This document shows positions 1-8,570 of a stretch of DNA of 64,000 bases, piece by piece. Made by a program: the position numbers and the translations under genes. Source of the stretch: Bacteriovoracaceae bacterium (GTDB taxonomy: Bacteria; Bdellovibrionota; Bacteriovoracia; Bacteriovoracales; Bacteriovoracaceae). Each line of letters opens with the position of its first letter. Position 1 is the first letter of the stretch. Under the pieces are notes generated by a model. The model made no database searches. It worked only from the letters and a program-made list of their open reading frames with translations, and had not been told where the DNA came from. Location: the NCBI GenBank assembly GCA_947450475.1, contig CANFVK010000003.1, positions 1-64,000 on the forward strand, in the 5' to 3' direction.

Positions 1-672
1 AAAGCACAAATTAGAGGTGTCGGTCAGGCGGAAAGAAACGCTAATGACGGTATTTCTATGATTCAAACTGCAGAAGGTGGTTTGAATGAAAGCTCAAATA
101 TCTTGGTTAGACTTCGCGAACTTGCGGTTCAATCTGCTTCAGATACTGTAGGTGATGCTGAAAGAAAATTTACTGATCTTGAATATCAAAATTTAAAACA
201 AGAAATGGAAAGAATTTCTCAGGTAACTGAATTTAACGGTAAAAAATTACTTGATGGTTCAGGTGATCATTATGATTTTCAAATTGGTATCAACAACAAT
301 GATTTCCAAGATAGAATTAAATATGATGCTGCAAAACAAAACTCTGGCCTAGATGCTCTGGGAATTTCAGAACTTTCAGTTGGCTCAAAAGAATCTTCTC
401 AGACTTCAATTGCTAAGATTGATGCTGCTATTCAAAATGTTTCAGGACAAAGAGCAGAGTTGGGAGCGGTTCAGAATCGTTTAACGTCTACTATTAACAA
501 CCTTCAGTCTAGTTCAGAAAACTTATCTGCTGCTAACTCACGAATAAGAGACACTGATATGGCATCTGAAGCCGCTAAGAACACTAAGATGAACATCTTA
601 ACTCAAGCTGGAACTTCAGTCTTGTCTCAAGCTAACTCTCAAGGACAAGCAGCTTTAAAGCTTTTAGGCTGA
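1..672 (+). CDS. fliC: flagellin, C-terminal part (5' end outside window)
   Basis: This is the structural protein of the flagellar filament, secreted through the flagellar export apparatus. The frame is open from base 1, so the gene starts upstream of the window; the first in-window ATG at 58 is internal, because the residues before it (RGVGQAERNANDGISM) belong to the conserved flagellin N-terminal D0/D1 helix. The visible part holds the rest of the N-terminal helical domain (EGGLNESSNILVRLRELAVQ), a very short variable middle, and the conserved C-terminal domain (GAVQNRLTSTINNL through SQANSQGQAALKLLG). The short middle means a compact filament with little or no D2/D3 surface domain. A strong terminator follows 35 bases after the stop. 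The family is certain; which flagellin paralogue this is cannot be told from the sequence. Confidence 0.95.
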   Translation, partial: KAQIRGVGQAERNANDGISMIQTAEGGLNESSNILVRLRELAVQSASDTVGDAERKFTDLEYQNLKQEMERISQVTEFNGKKLLDGSGDHYDFQIGINNNDFQDRIKYDAAKQNSGLDALGISELSVGSKESSQTSIAKIDAAIQNVSGQRAELGAVQNRLTSTINNLQSSSENLSAANSRIRDTDMASEAAKNTKMNILTQAGTSVLSQANSQGQAALKLLG

Positions 673-705
673 TTTTAAACTCATCTAAAATATTTAGTTT
701 TACAA

Positions 706-730
706 GGCCCTCCATTTTGGAGGGCTTTTT
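706..730 (+). terminator. rho-independent terminator of the flagellin gene
   Basis: A perfect 7-bp G+C-rich stem (GCCCTCC at 707-713 pairing with GGAGGGC at 719-725) with a 5-base ATTTT loop is followed directly by five T. It sits 35 bases after the flagellin stop and before the next gene on the same strand, so flagellin is probably the last gene of its transcript. Confidence 0.9.
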
Positions 731-808
731 CATGTAAAATTTCTATGGCTTCTAGTTAAATTCACTAAAAATGATAAAAGATAAAGAACTTATACATTGA
801 GGCTCCTA

Positions 809-1303
809 ATGAGAGTTAAAAGTTTCGCTTCAAGTTCTTTATTTCTTATTATTATTTTAACGAATTATACCTTTGCTTTTGGACCTCTTTTTCCTGACGG
901 TCCAAATTTAGTGGTCACTCCAGGTAAGCTTTGCGACAAGCCATCATCTTATCGGTATCCAGAACATATCGCATACTGTATCAGAGACGTCTCATATGAA
1001 ACAAAAGAATTTTTAATCAAAAGATATGATACTCAACTCGGCTTTAAAATTGAATCAATGAATCGCATTGATTTTAAAATTGATCATTTTATTCCACTTT
1101 GTGTAGGCGGTTCAAATGATATTGCTAATCTGTGGCCGCAACACAAAAGCATTTATGAAATCACTGATCCGGTTGAACCTTTGGTTTGTCAAAAAATGGC
1201 TGAAGGAAAATTAAAGCAAGCAGATGCAGTTAATTTAATAATCAAAGCTAAAACAAATTTGGGTTCAGTTCCAGAAGTCATGACTTATCTCAATAGATTG
1301 TAA
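809..1303 (+). CDS. secreted HNH-type endonuclease-like protein
   Basis: This is a predicted exported small protein with an HNH nuclease signature. Residues 1-23 form a signal peptide (hydrophobic LFLIIILTNYTFAF). The core motif is D92-H93-FIPLCVGGSND-IAN107-LWPQ, the usual DH...GG(S)xxxNLWPQ form of HNH proteins, with H93 as general base and N107 as structural residue. Four cysteines (42, 57, 98 and one near 129) could form disulfides, fitting an extracytoplasmic enzyme. I chose ATG 809 because TGAGG at 798-802 is a Shine-Dalgarno at the right distance; a TTG at 797 would add four residues and overlap that site. The C-terminal third (about residues 125-164) is helical and unassigned. DNA or RNA as substrate is not determined. 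In a predator it could digest prey nucleic acid, which is inference. Confidence 0.7.
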   Translation: MRVKSFASSSLFLIIILTNYTFAFGPLFPDGPNLVVTPGKLCDKPSSYRYPEHIAYCIRDVSYETKEFLIKRYDTQLGFKIESMNRIDFKIDHFIPLCVGGSNDIANLWPQHKSIYEITDPVEPLVCQKMAEGKLKQADAVNLIIKAKTNLGSVPEVMTYLNRL

Positions 1304-2437
1304 TTAGAAATTTGACTTGTTATCACAATTTTTATCACCTTTGCATTTTGTGTGAAGGTTTTTAATCTGCTCAAGAGTGTTACTATTTTCTGTGTAAGAT
1401 AGCTGGACTTGACCGACATCTGAAGGATACCAAGGTTCGTAGGAAACTGTCCCATCTGATTTTAAATACATTTTATGAGGGCATTTAAAATCGTTTTGAA
1501 CATTATAATTATTATCTCGGATACATAAATATCTTAAACCTTCTGAAGTGACGCCAGATCCGCTAACCAAAACAGTATGGGCATAGGCAGAAGAATCACG
1601 TCTGTTGAATACTATCGCAGGGGATTGATAGTGCTTAAGACGAAACTCTATGTCATCAAACAATTCATTATAGTATTTTGCTCCTTGGGGTTTTGCTGAG
1701 GCAACAATTGAGAGTCCCTGAGAGCTCATTGCATTTTGGGCCCAATTCTCTTTAACAGATTCTTCAAGTAACTCTTTAACTTCTGGATCATTTGAAAATT
1801 CAAGAAGATTTTTAAAACCTGGAATTTCAACTGTTTCATTATTATTAATATGTTTAATAATGTCTTTGTACTCTCTTCTTCTCTGTAGATAATCTTCAGG
1901 ATTAGAATATTTATTTGATTTTTCTGGATAAAATGTTGCGAGTCTATTAAATCTTTGTGTTACAACGGCATGGCCCCAGCAAAAGCCCTGATAGTCTTTA
2001 TATTTAGTGTAAAAATCTCGATCGCCATTGTTAAAAGAAAGTGAGTCTTCTGCAGAATCACTTGTTATATTTTTACTTTTATTTAGTATTTCAAAATTTT
2101 CAGGACATAGTTTTTCACAGCTACATGAAAGTTTATCACAAGTACCCCATGCATGGCATGTGCATAATTTATCTTTAATTCGACTTACATTATTAGCTTC
2201 AGCAGAACCAAGGATAGGGGATAGAGATTCGTTGCCACAATTTCCTGAAAAATTTGAGGGTTGATTTGACATGGTATTAGCTTTTAACTCTTCATAGGCT
2301 TTATCACTTGTCGAATTCGAAAACATATCTCCCGTGAATAAATTTGAAATTGCAGCTGAAACAGCTGTGCCAACTTGAGAATCACAACCTGCGAACAAAA
2401 TGATAAAAATATTGTAGATTATAAGATTCTTTTTCAT
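1304..2437 (-). CDS. lipoprotein with a papain-like C/H/DxN signature
   Basis: This is a 377-residue predicted lipoprotein of unknown function. The N-terminus has a hydrophobic run and a lipobox ending in C18 (LFAGC). Residues 67-111 are cysteine-rich (nine Cys, several as CxC), suggesting a small disulfide or metal-bound module. Further on come GFC153WGH156 and YAH287TVLVSG followed by RD308NNYN. This order of Cys, His and Asp/Asn looks like a papain-fold thiol hydrolase, and the same three motifs recur in the secreted protein at 16017-16892. The start overlaps the stop of the upstream 2434-3264 gene by four bases, so the two are co-transcribed and translationally coupled. The hydrolase call rests on motif pattern alone; substrate and activity are unknown. 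Confidence 0.6.
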   Translation of the reverse strand: MKKNLIIYNIFIILFAGCDSQVGTAVSAAISNLFTGDMFSNSTSDKAYEELKANTMSNQPSNFSGNCGNESLSPILGSAEANNVSRIKDKLCTCHAWGTCDKLSCSCEKLCPENFEILNKSKNITSDSAEDSLSFNNGDRDFYTKYKDYQGFCWGHAVVTQRFNRLATFYPEKSNKYSNPEDYLQRRREYKDIIKHINNNETVEIPGFKNLLEFSNDPEVKELLEESVKENWAQNAMSSQGLSIVASAKPQGAKYYNELFDDIEFRLKHYQSPAIVFNRRDSSAYAHTVLVSGSGVTSEGLRYLCIRDNNYNVQNDFKCPHKMYLKSDGTVSYEPWYPSDVGQVQLSYTENSNTLEQIKNLHTKCKGDKNCDNKSNF

Positions 2438-3264
2438 TTGATCTCTCTTACTATGTCATAAAGATATTTCTTATCTTTATTTTCTTGATTAAAATAAATA
2501 TCTGCCATTTTAATTTTTTTATCACTAAATTTTCCAAATTGAAGATAGTCATTTAGGAGTCCACAAATCAAAGTGCTGTACGAGAAAGAATTTGGATATT
2601 TCTGGTACTGTTTATCACAAAAAAGTTTCTTTATTTTTTTATGATTTATAAAAACATTAAGGGAGTCGTAAACAATGATATTAAAATCATTTGTTGATTC
2701 ACTAAGACTTGTGGGGCTTAATAATTCAAATGCTTTGTGATAATCTTTATTTTTTAATAAATTAATAAGATTTTCTTCGTGTGCAAACATTCCGTAAAAC
2801 CCTTCAACTAGTTCACTAGAATTATCACTTTTACCTGGTAAATAATTCTCAATTGATTTTAAATAATAGGCTATTTCATTAGTTTTGAATGAATTGTTAT
2901 TTTCAAAATATTTGACAGCATTTAAATATCTTTGTTTTACTAAGTTTTTATCTTTAGTTGTTAGAGCTATTGCAATGAGGTTGATAAAAGCTTCTGATTT
3001 ATTTTCAGATACTTTTAATTCTATTGCTTGTTGGTAATATTGAATTGATTTATCATAAAAGCGATATTGAAATAATTCTCTAGCTGTTTTTATACATAGA
3101 ACGAATTTTTTATTGTCGTCGAGTGCTGGATTTTTCAATTCTTGCTGAACTCGGTTCTCTATAATTGCAAAATCTTTCTTAGAAACTATTTTTGAATCAA
3201 TTTGAGCAAATGCAGTATGAGTGCAAAAAATAACAAAGATTAGTAAGAAATAAGATTTTGTCAT
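2434..3264 (-). CDS. secreted helical protein, TPR-like, unknown function
   Basis: The protein has 276 residues with a signal peptide (SYFLLIFVIFCTHTAFA, cleavage likely after AFA at about residue 20). The mature part is alpha-helical and lysine-rich. Residues about 60-110 (CIKTARELFQYRFYDKSIQYYQQAIELK...) resemble tetratricopeptide helices, but I cannot count clear repeats. No catalytic motif is visible. It is the first gene of a two-gene operon with the papain-like lipoprotein, overlapping it by four bases (ATGA), so it may act as that protein's partner in the periplasm. I do not recognise the family. Confidence 0.6.
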   Translation of the reverse strand: MTKSYFLLIFVIFCTHTAFAQIDSKIVSKKDFAIIENRVQQELKNPALDDNKKFVLCIKTARELFQYRFYDKSIQYYQQAIELKVSENKSEAFINLIAIALTTKDKNLVKQRYLNAVKYFENNNSFKTNEIAYYLKSIENYLPGKSDNSSELVEGFYGMFAHEENLINLLKNKDYHKAFELLSPTSLSESTNDFNIIVYDSLNVFINHKKIKKLFCDKQYQKYPNSFSYSTLICGLLNDYLQFGKFSDKKIKMADIYFNQENKDKKYLYDIVREIK

Positions 3265-3383
3265 TTATTTATCCATTTTTGAACTTAAACCACTTTCATA
3301 ATTATATTAAATAATTTAATATTGATCAAAAGCGTTTTTTTTCCAGTCTATTTTACTCAGATAAAATTTGGAGATCATTTATT

Positions 3384-3917
3384 ATGGAAGAGATTGAAGT
3401 ACCACTTGAGCAATCACAGGAACATATTCATGAGCATGCTCATCAAGGTGGATGGATCGGTAACGTTGCTTTATCTACGGCTTTGATTGCTGTTATCGCC
3501 GCTATTTGCGCGCTTTTGGCAGGTCATCATTCCAATGAAGCTCTTATATCTCAAATTGAATCATCTGACTTTTGGGCACACTATCAGTCCAAAAGTATTA
3601 AAAGCTCAATCTTAACAACTAAAAATGATTTATTCTTGGCAATGGGAAAGTCACCCAAGAAAGAAGATTTGGATAAAATAGCAGACTATAAAAAAGAACA
3701 AGAAGAGATTTCAAAAGAGGCAAAAATTAAACAAGAGGAATCTCATCATCATCTGAGTAAACATGTAACCTTTGCTAAAAGTGTTACTTTTTTTCAAATG
3801 GCAATTGCCATTTCTGCAATTGCAGTATTAACCAGACGAAAGTTATTCTGGTATTTTGGTCTTGGCTTCGCATCCGTAGGGATATGTTTTTTTATTCTTG
3901 GATTGAGTGCAATTTAA
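3384..3917 (+). CDS. DUF4337-type membrane protein
   Basis: This 177-residue inner-membrane protein has a histidine-rich N-terminus (HIHEHAHQGG), a first membrane helix at about residues 27-46 (VALSTALIAVIAAICALLAG), a charged helical middle about 80 residues long (probable coiled coil, KKEDLDKIADYKKEQEEISKEAK) and two closing membrane helices from about residue 135. The layout and the HHSNEALISQIESSDFWAHYQSKSIK stretch match the DUF4337 family, whose function is unknown. It stands alone between divergent and convergent neighbours, and its stop abuts the stop of the aminotransferase gene. Confidence 0.75.
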   Translation: MEEIEVPLEQSQEHIHEHAHQGGWIGNVALSTALIAVIAAICALLAGHHSNEALISQIESSDFWAHYQSKSIKSSILTTKNDLFLAMGKSPKKEDLDKIADYKKEQEEISKEAKIKQEESHHHLSKHVTFAKSVTFFQMAIAISAIAVLTRRKLFWYFGLGFASVGICFFILGLSAI

Positions 3918-5084
3918 TTATTTAAAATTCTTCAAAAATTCTTGTAAAGGCCCAACACCTTGCTCAATCATTTGAGTTGAGCAACTAAATGCAATTCTAA
4001 TTGCTTGTAAGGTTGAAGCGGACTCTCCAAAACAATCCCCTGGAGCATTTCCCAATCCAATTTTAGCCATTTCTTCTGATAGGTGATTTGGATCAATTCC
4101 TTCTTTAACCTTACACCAAAGGTAAAAAGCTGCTTTTGGAATAAAGGGAACCAATATGTCTTGGCCTGCTAAGGCTTCAAGTAATAAATCTCTTCTAAGT
4201 CGATATTGATTATTCATCTCAAGTATCCACTCTGGAGGAGTTGTTAATGCCGCTAGAGCTCCCCATTGGGCGATACTATTTATTCCGTTTACAGTACATC
4301 TTAAAAGTTTAGCTGTTCTTTGATTAAATGTTTCATTGGTGCAGGCGATGCATCCAAGTCTTAATCCACTCATTGCAAATGATTTTGAAAATGAATAAAC
4401 AGAAATCATTTTATCGTAATCGGGAATCAATGATCCGATCGAAATATGTTTTCCGCCGTCATATAAAACGTGTTCATACGCTTCATCACTTATTAACCAT
4501 AAATTATGTTTTATTGCCAGTTGTGCAATTTTAATTAGTTCATCTTTTGGGACTATTGCACCTGTAGGATTATGAGGAGAATTAATAAAAATAGCCTTAG
4601 TTTTTGAAGTTATTTTAGATTCAATATTTTTAGCAAGATAAATGTAGCCATCTTCTGGTCTTAGTTCAACTCCGATCGTAATTGCGCCGGCCAATCTTGC
4701 ATTTTCTACGGCTTCGGTCCACATTGGATCAGGAAAAATAATTTCATCTCCTTCATCGACTAAACATTGATAGACAACGTAAAGCGCGTGCATAGCTCCA
4801 TTTGTTACTGATATGTGTTTATCTGAAATTTTAGTCAATCCATTTTCATTATTTAGTTTTTTTGCCAAAGCATCACGCAATTCAGGTATTCCGTTGTTAG
4901 GTATGTAATGTGTCTTGTTTTCTTTAAGGGCTTTTTCAATTGCAATTTTTATATCCTGGTGAATATCGAAACTTGGATCACCTGATTCAAATCGATAGAT
5001 TTTTTTACCATTTCTTTGAGCATCCAAAAGCTTTTCTCTAATTACAACAATTTTACCCAAAGATATTTGATCCAATCGATTCAT
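3918..5084 (-). CDS. class I/II pyridoxal-phosphate aminotransferase
   Basis: This is a fold-type I PLP aminotransferase of 388 residues, the usual length for the AspC/aromatic aminotransferase group. Visible signatures are INSPHNPTGA (substrate/PLP loop), LISDEAYEHVLYDG (the Asp binding the PLP pyridine nitrogen) and SFSKSFAMSGLRLG with the Schiff-base lysine. The C-terminal IRIAFS holds the arginine that binds the substrate carboxylate. It acts in the cytoplasm, transferring amino groups between an amino acid and a 2-oxo acid. The specificity (aspartate, aromatic or other) cannot be read from the sequence. AAGGA precedes the ATG. It is a single-gene unit, tail to tail with the DUF4337 gene. 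Confidence 0.9.
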   Translation of the reverse strand: MNRLDQISLGKIVVIREKLLDAQRNGKKIYRFESGDPSFDIHQDIKIAIEKALKENKTHYIPNNGIPELRDALAKKLNNENGLTKISDKHISVTNGAMHALYVVYQCLVDEGDEIIFPDPMWTEAVENARLAGAITIGVELRPEDGYIYLAKNIESKITSKTKAIFINSPHNPTGAIVPKDELIKIAQLAIKHNLWLISDEAYEHVLYDGGKHISIGSLIPDYDKMISVYSFSKSFAMSGLRLGCIACTNETFNQRTAKLLRCTVNGINSIAQWGALAALTTPPEWILEMNNQYRLRRDLLLEALAGQDILVPFIPKAAFYLWCKVKEGIDPNHLSEEMAKIGLGNAPGDCFGESASTLQAIRIAFSCSTQMIEQGVGPLQEFLKNFK

Positions 5085-5108
5085 GATAATTCCTTCAAAT
5101 TTTATAAA

Positions 5109-5936
5109 TTAATAAATTGAAAAATGACATTTTGATTTTAATAATGAATCAAAAGCGTTGTCAGTAATATATTGCTTATTAAAAAAAACATTTCCTGACT
5201 TATTTTCATCAGTGTACCAAAGATCTTTAACAGGAATTTTGCATGATTTAAATCCCTTTTTGGAAATTGTCGCATATGCCTTATTTGATTGTGCGCGAAA
5301 GCCTACCGGGTAATCAGCTAAACTATCTGCTTCAACCACAACACCAATTCCTTGGTAGCTTACTTCAGGGTTTCGTCCTCGGCCTTGTGAATCTTGCCTG
5401 ATTGGAGCTTCGCTCAAAATGCCACCAATAATTTCTTTAGTTTCATAATTAAAAATGACCTCTTCTTTTGTTGGCAGAGTGACAATTAAGACGTCCTTAT
5501 TACTTTGCTTTTCAAGGCGTATGGAGGGAAGTATAATTCTTGGAAAAAACATCATGAGTTTTAAGTGCCCATGACTTTCAAATTCATCTGGAGAATCCCA
5601 AATGAGTAATCCTAAATCGGATCTTGCAAAACCCTCAAACATAAATTCAAAATCCCTACCGATCCCAAATCCAGATTTTGGCACAATTTTATTTTCACCA
5701 AGATTGGTAAAGGTGAAGCTTTTCATTTTCTCGTCACCATTTTGAAATTTTGAAAAACATAAGTCCCATCCAAGATTTGCTTTTGTTTTACAGATTGTAT
5801 TCATCAGAAATTCTTCGTTTGAATCAGTGATAGGTAGATTAATCTTAGTTTCGTCATAGCTATCAGAAGCATGTACAATAAAAGGGATCGAGTTAAAGGT
5901 TGTGAAAAGAATAAAAATCAAGATAGAATTTTTCAT
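5109..5936 (-). CDS. secreted protein of unknown function
   Basis: The protein has 275 residues with an N-terminal signal peptide ending near residue 23 (FNSIPFIVHA). The mature part looks beta-rich, with paired cysteines at about 48 and 59 and again in KKGFKSCKIP and LKSKCHF near the C-terminus, fitting a disulfide-bonded exported protein. I do not recognise a family or a catalytic motif. Just upstream lies a decayed copy of its last 50 residues (5960-6126), so this gene is the survivor of a tandem duplication. It is followed by the aminotransferase on the same strand with a 24-base gap. Confidence 0.6.
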   Translation of the reverse strand: MKNSILIFILFTTFNSIPFIVHASDSYDETKINLPITDSNEEFLMNTICKTKANLGWDLCFSKFQNGDEKMKSFTFTNLGENKIVPKSGFGIGRDFEFMFEGFARSDLGLLIWDSPDEFESHGHLKLMMFFPRIILPSIRLEKQSNKDVLIVTLPTKEEVIFNYETKEIIGGILSEAPIRQDSQGRGRNPEVSYQGIGVVVEADSLADYPVGFRAQSNKAYATISKKGFKSCKIPVKDLWYTDENKSGNVFFNKQYITDNAFDSLLKSKCHFSIY

Positions 5937-5959
5937 ATATTCCTAGTGTTGATAAATCT

Positions 5960-6126
5960 AATAAATTAAAAAAGCCGCATCTTTTTATAATAAAAGCATC
6001 GATGCCACTATCGTTTGTAAATTCATTTTTTATAAAAACAACTCCACTTTTGTCATAGTCTGTGTACCAAATATCTTTCGAAGGTACTTTGCAATCTTGA
6101 AAACCTTATTTCGAATTTTTATTATA
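5960..6126 (-). pseudogene. remnant of a paralogue of the 5109-5936 protein
   Basis: Read on the minus strand, 6105 to 5960 encodes GFQDCKVPSKDIWYTDYDKS followed by GVVFIKNEFTNDSGIDAFII and KRCGFFNL. This matches the C-terminus of the neighbouring intact protein (GFKSCKIPVKDLWYTDENKS, GNVFFNKQYITDNAFDSLLK, SKCHFSIY). A TAA at 6106-6108 takes the place of a lysine codon just before the conserved Gly-Phe, the rest of the gene upstream is missing, and the original stop is lost so the frame runs on to 5893. It is therefore a 5'-deleted, nonsense-containing copy and not a gene. Confidence 0.8.
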
Positions 6127-6316
6127 GTGAAGTTTTTAATTTATTTATGGTGAAAATGACCAAGGCAAATTATTCTTGATCATTTGTGTCGGATTAAAAT
6201 ATTCTGGATAGAATTTAAAAGTAGGCTAATATATTAAAAGAATATAAATTTTTATCCGAATAGATAATATAAACGTAATCTTAAAATAGAATATATAAAG
6301 ACAAAGGAGTCTTATC

Positions 6317-6928
6317 ATGAATTTAGTGGAAGTATTTAAGCAAGGTGGCTTTATTATGTATCCGCTACTTGTTTTTTCAGTAGCTGTATGGACTGTTGCT
6401 ATTCAAAAGATTTGGTTTTTTATTAATTTTAGAAAACAAGCTAAGTATTTTTATGATGAAGCTATGAGAATAATTAAATCTAAGAGATTTAATGAAATGG
6501 AATGGTTATATAACAATTGTCCTGAAATTATTGCCAAACCTCATTCTGCTATTTTTCAAGAATCTGTATCACCTGAGGAGTTTGAAGCGCGTATTCAGCG
6601 TCGGCTTACTGAGACCTCTCTTGGATTGAAAAAAAATCTATGGATGCTCGGTACAATTGGCTCTTCAGCGCCATTTGTAGGTCTGTTTGGTACTGTTTGG
6701 GGAATCATGGGATCTTTTAAAGCAATTGGAGTGGCTGGGAAATCCGGCTTTGCTGTAGTTGCAGGAACTATTTCTGAAGCTCTCGTTGCAACTGCTGCTG
6801 GTATTTTGGTCGCAGTTATTGCAGTTATCTTTTACAATTTTTTACAAGTTAAAGCTACTGAAGCATTAACTGAATTTAAAAACGGTCTTGGAGATATGGC
6901 AGAAGAATTTAATTCTGCAAAAAAATAG
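6317..6928 (+). CDS. TolQ/ExbB-type proton channel protein
   Basis: This is the MotA/TolQ/ExbB family inner-membrane subunit, which uses the proton gradient to drive a partner protein. It has 203 residues with three membrane helices: about residues 13-33 (GGFIMYPLLVFSVAVWTVAI), 108-130 (LGTIGSSAPFVGLFGTVWGI) and 148-172 (GTISEALVATAAGILVAVIAV). The family motif APFVGLFGTVWGIMGSF is intact. AAGGAG lies upstream of the ATG. It is first in a three-gene operon with a TolR/ExbD protein and a TonB-like AgmX protein. No tolA, tolB or pal follows, so this is not the standard Tol-Pal cluster; an ExbB or gliding-motor-type role is equally possible. Confidence 0.9.
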   Translation: MNLVEVFKQGGFIMYPLLVFSVAVWTVAIQKIWFFINFRKQAKYFYDEAMRIIKSKRFNEMEWLYNNCPEIIAKPHSAIFQESVSPEEFEARIQRRLTETSLGLKKNLWMLGTIGSSAPFVGLFGTVWGIMGSFKAIGVAGKSGFAVVAGTISEALVATAAGILVAVIAVIFYNFLQVKATEALTEFKNGLGDMAEEFNSAKK

Positions 6929-6951
6929 GTTTTTAATTTAAGGAGTGCCTT

Positions 6952-7389
6952 ATGGCCATTGGAAATATGAATCAAAATTCTGACGACGATGATAAAATTG
7001 TTGCAGAAATTAATATGACACCTTTGATTGATATCATGTTAGTTCTTTTAATTATTTTTATGGTTACCTCAACTGCAGCTTTAGAGTCGGGGATGGATAT
7101 TGAGTTACCAAAAACTCAAGTTACGAACGAAAAAAAGCAGGATGAAATTCTTATAATTACTCTTGATCGAGAAGGCAAAGTTGCAATCCAAGGTAAGACA
7201 GTTCTTGATGCAGAAGTTCCTGCAAGAATTGCAGCGGCATTAAAAGAATTAAAAACTGAGTCTGTCATCCTGGAAGGTGATACAAAAGCATTTCTTGGTA
7301 AAGCGGTTGAATTGATGGATATGGCCAAGACAGCTGGTGCCAAGAGTTTTTCGATTGCTGCAGATGAAGATCCCAATAAGAAAAAATAG
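6952..7389 (+). CDS. TolR/ExbD-type energy-transduction protein
   Basis: This 145-residue inner-membrane protein is the partner of the TolQ/ExbB channel. It has a short cytoplasmic N-terminus, then INMTPLIDIMLVLLIIFMVT, in which D27 is the membrane aspartate that carries protons in this family. A periplasmic domain of about 90 residues follows with the typical beta strands (IITLDREGKVAIQGKTV) and helices. AAGGAGTGCC precedes the start 23 bases after the upstream stop. It should form the 5:2 channel complex with the preceding gene product and power the downstream AgmX-like protein. Confidence 0.9.
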   Translation: MAIGNMNQNSDDDDKIVAEINMTPLIDIMLVLLIIFMVTSTAALESGMDIELPKTQVTNEKKQDEILIITLDREGKVAIQGKTVLDAEVPARIAAALKELKTESVILEGDTKAFLGKAVELMDMAKTAGAKSFSIAADEDPNKKK

Positions 7390-7403
7390 TTTTTAAGTAT
7401 GAT

Positions 7404-8570
7404 ATGGGAAAAATTGATATGACTGCTTTGAAAAAACCATTGTATTCTCCTGGTGAAAGTAAAATGGAGCAAGAGACAAAGCGTTTTAATAAACGCGCTT
7501 TTATCGGTAGCTTTATCATTCATCTTTTTTTCTTTTTATTAAAATTGCCTCATCTCGAACTTACTCATCAATTAAAGGATGACCCTAAGCTCGAGCCAAT
7601 TAAGATGGAACTAATAACTACGGCAGCTAAAAATGCACTTTTACGAAAAAAGTTATTGGCCGAACAATCTGAAGTGATTTTACCGCCGGTTGAACCGAAA
7701 AAGATAAAAAATGGAACAGAGCAAATCATTAAAAATTCCAAAGTTGTCGGTAATACTCTAGCTGAAAAAAAACAGCAAGTTCAAAAAGGAGATCCACGAT
7801 CTTCTAATAAATCTGCCTTTAATCCAAAAAATTCTTTTAGAAAATTACCTAAAGCTGATGTCGGCAATGGTTCTGCAAATGGTAAAAAGCAATCAACCGA
7901 TGGAAGAACTGGTGGCTCTGGAGACACCTATAAAGGTACAGACATGACCAACTTAACAAATTCAATAATGAAAAAGGGTAAGGGGCTCAAAAGACTTAAA
8001 ACAAATCCAAATTCTACGGATGACTCAGGTGCAGGCGGAGGTCAAGGCGGAGGCATGGGAGACGGGATTGGAGGTGCCTCGGGTAATGGACATTTTACTG
8101 GCACAACTTCCGGCACTACGGATTTAGCAAAGGTTGCAAATAACGTTGGTAGTTTAACAGGTTCGGCAAAAGGTAAAATTGATACTTCAAAAGGCTTTGT
8201 TGGTCTTGCCGAAAAAGGAACTGTTATGGTTGCTGGGGTTCCGGTTGAAAAAATTTCTGTATCAACTATTGATCCTGATGCTATAAGGCGTTTACTTCGA
8301 GAACATATTCCACAATTTAGATTTTGTTATCAGAATGAATTGGATATTAATAAAAATCCTGAGGGTCTTCAAGGTCGAATGAATTTCAAGTTCATCATTG
8401 GTGGGTCTGGTAAAGTTCAAAAATCAGAAATTACATCAGATGAAATTACCTCAGATAAAGTACGTGACTGCATAAGAAATGTGCTTCATGGCATACAATT
8501 TCCTGCTCCATCTGGAGGAAAGACGGTTGAAGTTTATCAACCTATGAATTTTTATCCCAAACGTATTTAA
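7404..8570 (+). CDS. AgmX/PglI C-terminal domain protein (TonB-like)
   Basis: This 388-residue protein spans the periplasm and completes the TolQ-TolR operon. A single membrane anchor lies at residues 32-46. A lysine/proline-rich linker and a low-complexity Gly/Ser/Thr/Asn region (about 150-250, including GAGGGQGGGMGDGIGG) follow. The C-terminal ~100 residues (LREHIPQFRFCYQNELDIN ... GRMNFKFIIGGSGKV ... CIRNVLHGIQFPAPSGG) match the AgmX/PglI C-terminal domain, named from Myxococcus gliding proteins and related in layout to TonB. Two cysteines in that domain may pair. ATG 7404 or ATG 7419 could be the start. Role: probably transmits proton-motive force from TolQR to an outer-membrane or surface process; the target is unknown. 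Confidence 0.85.
   Translation: MGKIDMTALKKPLYSPGESKMEQETKRFNKRAFIGSFIIHLFFFLLKLPHLELTHQLKDDPKLEPIKMELITTAAKNALLRKKLLAEQSEVILPPVEPKKIKNGTEQIIKNSKVVGNTLAEKKQQVQKGDPRSSNKSAFNPKNSFRKLPKADVGNGSANGKKQSTDGRTGGSGDTYKGTDMTNLTNSIMKKGKGLKRLKTNPNSTDDSGAGGGQGGGMGDGIGGASGNGHFTGTTSGTTDLAKVANNVGSLTGSAKGKIDTSKGFVGLAEKGTVMVAGVPVEKISVSTIDPDAIRRLLREHIPQFRFCYQNELDINKNPEGLQGRMNFKFIIGGSGKVQKSEITSDEITSDKVRDCIRNVLHGIQFPAPSGGKTVEVYQPMNFYPKRI

Noticed and set aside
7116..7523. 135-codon minus-strand ORF
   Set aside because: It spans the TolR/AgmX junction antisense, and both sense genes have clear family motifs.
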